Positions 60,315 through 64,000 of a stretch of DNA of 64,000 nt are shown piece by piece. The number at the start of each line of letters is the position of its first letter. Within the stretch, counting starts at the first letter, position 1. Made by a program: the position numbers and the translations under genes. Source of the DNA: Pseudomicrostroma phylloplanum (taxonomy: Eukaryota > Basidiomycota > Exobasidiomycetes > Microstromatales); assembly GCA_039545275.1 (NCBI GenBank), contig BCHS01000011.1:186001-250000 (forward strand). Reading direction: 5' to 3'. Below the pieces are notes generated by a model. That model saw only the letters and a program-made list of their open reading frames with translations. It had not been told where the DNA came from and made no database searches.

Positions 60315-61270
60315 TGTGAAGAGGTCCAATGAGGGTAGGGTATACGTAGAGGATCACAACAGTAACGCCTTGCACTTATCGTCGTATGCGAGAAGGGGTG
60401 TGTGCGCGAGAGTGTCAAGGAGTGCCGGCTGATGATGGAAGTGGTTGATGTGGGAAGGGAGGAGTGTGTACAGGCCAAGAAGGAAAGCGCAACGGAGAGG
60501 TTCCAGGTCAGACAGGCACGTCAATTAAGATCGCGACGCGACTCGTCTCTTCTCAGCAGGGCAGGCAGGCAGTCGGGCAGGCAGGGGCAAGCGCGGCACT
60601 GCATGAAGGCCATTTGCCAGACGACACTCGCGACGCTCGCGTCGTCAGCCAGCCAGCCACGTACCCATCTTAGGGACGACAGATGTATGAGAGCAGAAGT
60701 GCAGGCCGATGTCAAAAGAGAGTCAGACCAGTAGTATTATCTGAGCCCAGGCTGTTCATCCTGGCGAGCCTGCGCTTTTGTACTCCAAGACCTTGACACC
60801 CTGGCTATCTGCGCCATGCCGCGTGACAGTGAGCGATTCTCTCTGATACATGTGAAGCATCCTGCTTTCAAGCGGACCATTGGCTTGCAAACCTCGCCTT
60901 CAAAGCCTGGATTCGATGTCGTCCCAGTCAGACTGAAGAGCGTTATGAGGCAAGGTCGCCTCCAGCCTACAGGCGCGGCCTTGTCCTAACAGTCCTTGAA
61001 AGCATGACTGGAAAGGGGGCCTACACATATCGACGCCTCCAGCTAGGCGCCTCAACGTTTACTGCTCATCGAAGTGTGATCTGGTGTTGAGACTGCCGCA
61101 ATGGTCTTCATATGCTCTGGGACTCTGAGGAGGCCGCACCTGCCAGTGGTGATCGACACGCGAGCGGGTCGCTCTGACTTTGAAACCCCGACGCTGATCC
61201 GCTCCTGGTGCTTCCTGTCCTTCCTTTCATCCTACTCACACTCAACCTCCCTCGTCGCTCGTCGTACATC
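60315..61270. other. Long divergent region (MCM3 / NSP1)
   Basis: 956 bases. Contains a GGCAGGCAGG run at about 60560-60590. The stretch 60720-61090 is more complex sequence than typical spacers here but has no convincing frame. Confidence 0.5.
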
Positions 61271-63446
61271 ATGTGTGAGTATAGGACATGCCCCACCAGC
61301 CATTCCAGCCTTACTGACACGTCTTCTCGTTGCTTCACGCTCCCCTCTTAAAGCTTTCGGAGGTGGCTTCAGCGGCTTCGGCGCGGCTAACAACAATAAC
61401 AAGCCCGCGACGCCTACCCAGCCAGCTACTGGTGGGTTCAGCTTTGGCAACAACGCCTCTGCCCCAGCAGGTTCTACCAGCGCTGCTCCTTCTACCACTC
61501 CAGCCTTCTCCTTTGGCGGAACGGGAGCCGCAGCTGCTCCCAAACCTGCGGGCGGATTCTCCTTTGGCAACACATCCTCGGCACCCGCTGCTCAGAGCTC
61601 ACCAGCGCCAGCCCCAGCGGCTGGAGGCTTCTCCTTTGGATCCACGCCCGCCAACGCAAGCAGCACTGCGCCAAAGACAGGTGGCTTCTCCTTTGGAGCA
61701 GCTCCGCAACCGTCAGCTTCTTCCTCCTCGGCTGCTCCAAGCTTCGGCGGAAGCACCACACCCGCTCACCCACCACCTACAAACCTCTTTGGAGGCGGAG
61801 GAGCAGCAGGAGGAGCAAGCAGCAGTGGAACTAGCTCGGGCTTCAGCTTCGGTAAGCCTGCCGAGGCTAGCAAGCCAGCCGCTGCTCCTGCCGCACCTTC
61901 TGGTGGGAGCCTTTTTGGAGGCGCAAGCAAGCCTGCTGCTGGTGGCTTCTCCTTTGGTCAATCAGCCGCTACATCGACTGCTTCGGGTACAACGACGACC
62001 TCAGCTCCTGGCAACCCTGCTCCTAGCACCAGCTTGTTCGGGAAGCCTGCGGGATCCACGACGCCTTCGGCCTCAGCCACTCCGGCAGCAAGCGGCGGGT
62101 TCAGTCTTGGCGGATTCAAGCCCCCGGGTCAGACTGGCAACGACGCAAACAAAGTCACTCCAGCCCCTACAGGCGAAGCTGCTACATCACAACCAGCCGC
62201 TGCACCTGCTGCTGGTGGCTTCTCATTCGGCAAGCCAGCAGAGAAGAAGGACGAAGCTGCAAAGCCTCCGGCTGCCGGAGGCTTCTCCTTTGGGGGCGCT
62301 CCGGCAGAGAAGAAGGATGAGGCTGCAAAGGCGCCTGCGACTGGGGGCTTCTCCTTTGGCAAGCCAGCTGAAAAGAAGGATGAGCCAGCAAAGCCTGCTG
62401 CCACCAGTGGATTCTCTTTAGGACCAGCGCAGGGCTCTTCAGCTGCAGCTGGTGAGAAGAAGGATGCCGCTGCAACGCCTCAACCTCCTCTGTTCGGCGC
62501 TAAGCCCGCTGCCTCGACTGGTACCAGCACGACGGCTGCTCCCGCTGCAGCTCCCGCTACTTCCACGACGACACAGACGCAGCCCGGCGGCAGCAGTACT
62601 ACCGCCAATGCCAGTGCATCGGTCCAGCCTCTGCCCGCTCCCTCCCTTCTACGCGGTCGCACAATGGACGAGATCATCTCCACCTGGACAAACTCCCTCA
62701 ATACCTCCGTCACCTCCTTCTCCAAGCTGGCCGGCGAAATCGTCGTCTGGGACAACCTACTGCGTCAGTCCGGCTCCGAAATCTCCCTCTTGCTCGCCGG
62801 TCTGGCCCGGGCAGAGGAGAACCAGAGTAAAGTCAGTCAGCTGCTGGACTACATTGAGCGTCAGCAGGACGATTTGGAGAGCTTGTTGGAAGGGTATGAG
62901 AGGCAGGTGGATGAGCTTAGGGAGGCGGCTCTTGGTGGTGGAGAGAGCGGGATGGGAGGGTACTTGGGCGGTGCAAGGAAAGGTCTCAAGGGAGGAGAAG
63001 TGGAGAGAGAGCGGATGTGAGTATCCCTTTAGTAACGGGGCGGGGATAAGAGCCTCTGCCACAGACCGAGGGCTAGAAAACGTACTGACATGTCACCTTC
63101 TCCCTCTCCCACGCACAGGTACTCCCTCGCCGAGTCCCTTGACTCGCAGCTCTCCTCCCTCTCGACAAACCTCACCTCAATGATTATTGAGATCAACACT
63201 TCTCTCTCCTCCTCGCAACAATCCAGCAAGTCTTCCACCTCCTCCGGCAGCACCAGCGCAGGGGGAGCTACTGCCCTTCCTTCCCTTCCCGGCTCCGGCT
63301 CTGGAGGAGGTGCAGGGGATGAGGATCCGGTGCAGCAGATCTTGGTCATCCTCAATGCGCACCTCAACTCGCTTAGGTGGATCGATTCGGCCGTCAAGAG
63401 CTTGAGGGGACGGATTGCTGCGCTGCGGAGGGGCAAGTTGGAGTAG
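61271..63446 (+). CDS. NSP1: FG-nucleoporin NSP1/NUP62
   Basis: Three exons: 61271-61274 (ATG plus one base), 61354-63016 and 63119-63446, 664 residues. The 4-base first exon is chosen because ATG-T plus CT gives MSFGGGFSGFG, the normal NSP1 start; the intron has a GTGAGT donor and a TTACTGAC branch. Residues 1 to about 450 are FG repeats (GGFSFG, SLFG, NLFGGG) with KKDEA-PA spacers (KPAEKKDEA) like yeast Nsp1. The C-terminal Nsp1_C coiled coil (SLLRGRTMDEIISTWTNSL, WDNLLRQSGSEI, YIERQQDDLESLL) anchors it in the NUP54/58/62 channel complex. A low-complexity Ser/Gly insertion interrupts the last helices. Confidence 0.93.
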
Positions 63447-64000
63447 AGAGTAAAGAAGTGGGAGATGCAGTGGGCGGCGAGTCAAGAAGGGAGGGCGAAG
63501 CGAGCTCTACAAGCCACTGTGTCTCTCCAGTGTCACAATTGCAACATTGCGTTTCAATCAAAACCCATCTACAGTTCCTCCCTCCAGTGCGACAATCTCT
63601 ATACGTAAGAGAAGGAACGGGCGAGATGAATGAATGACATTAGAGTGAGGTGGCATAGGCAGTAAAACAGCAGACGAGCAAACGGGTGAGCGAGCGAGCG
63701 AGCGAGCGAAGGTGAGCTTCGGGGCAAGGGAGCGATGGCTGAGCAACAGAGACAGACAAGCGCGCACTTGTGCACTTGTGCTACCGCTAGCGTCCGGCTC
63801 GCTCAAGGTAGATTCGTCGATTGACCTGCAATCGTGTTTGGTATGGAACGAGACGGAACATGTGCAACGAGTGGGGCAAAGAGCAAGGGAGGGGAGCGGG
63901 AAGCGTAAGAGTACGTTGCTTGTGCGTGCCTGTGTGATGACTTGAGATGAAAGGATGATGTGTCGATGTTGCTGTTGTGGTCGGTATCGAGGAGCTTGAC
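63447..64000. other. Downstream of NSP1
   Basis: No gene seen up to the window end. A GAGC tetramer repeat lies at about 63688-63708. Confidence 0.5.

Noticed and set aside
61101..61270. Upstream ATG for NSP1
   Set aside because: It would add an unrelated 85-residue leader and ignore a canonical intron; MSFGGGF is the conserved start.
61330..62421. Plus-strand open frame of 363 codons in NSP1
   Set aside because: Out-of-frame reading of the FG repeat region; the NSP1 frame explains the DNA.

Overview
The window is nuclear DNA of a filamentous or yeast-like fungus, almost certainly a basidiomycete. Genes are packed on both strands and most carry several short introns of about 50-110 bases. 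The usual intron has a GTGAGT-type donor, a CTGAC-type branch site and a CAG or TAG acceptor. Exons can be tiny: NSP1 opens with 4 coding bases and the glucanase with 9. The intron density and gene types would fit an Ustilaginomycotina or Exobasidiomycetes genome, but that placement is inference. There is no operon logic, rRNA, CRISPR array or prophage. One tRNA-like gene is present.

Left part (1-27 kb), in order: a partial zinc-dependent deaminase, a DEK_C/SWIB chromatin protein, an NBR1-like autophagy receptor (ZZ, FW, LIR), cytochrome c peroxidase CCP1, N-terminal glutamine amidase NTAQ1, NADH-cytochrome b5 reductase CBR1, a DUF202 membrane protein, a TatD/Scn1 metallo-DNase, class II histone deacetylase HDA1, a GH5 exo-1,3-beta-glucanase without signal peptide, a 75-residue zinc-finger protein, TIM50, an intron-bearing tRNA-Pro-like gene and TRM1.

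Middle (27-41 kb): a gene-poor stretch with a likely 8-cysteine membrane-anchored protein, a ZRC1-type CDF zinc transporter, a 1501-residue SWI1/ARID SWI-SNF subunit with a recent 156-bp in-frame tandem duplication, a stand-alone peroxisomal SCP2 protein and the mitochondrial phosphate carrier.

The 41-48 kb stretch looks accessory. It holds a minus-strand gene for a large protein with a PIP-box-like motif, two SUMO-interaction-like motifs, a long acidic tract and a GIY-YIG nuclease-like core. Degenerate inverted repeats, best seen at 41506-41576 and 45273-45343, bracket it. Next to it is a coding-like locus interrupted by in-frame TAG codons, then about 1.3 kb with no gene. This is the best candidate for something undescribed.

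Right part (48-64 kb) returns to housekeeping: a short-chain dehydrogenase, NAR1 (cytosolic Fe-S assembly), RAT1/XRN2 5'-3' exoribonuclease, replicative helicase subunit MCM3 and nucleoporin NSP1/NUP62. Function is mixed, though several products act in mitochondria (CCP1, TIM50, the phosphate carrier) or in the nucleus (HDA1, SWI1, RAT1, MCM3, NSP1).
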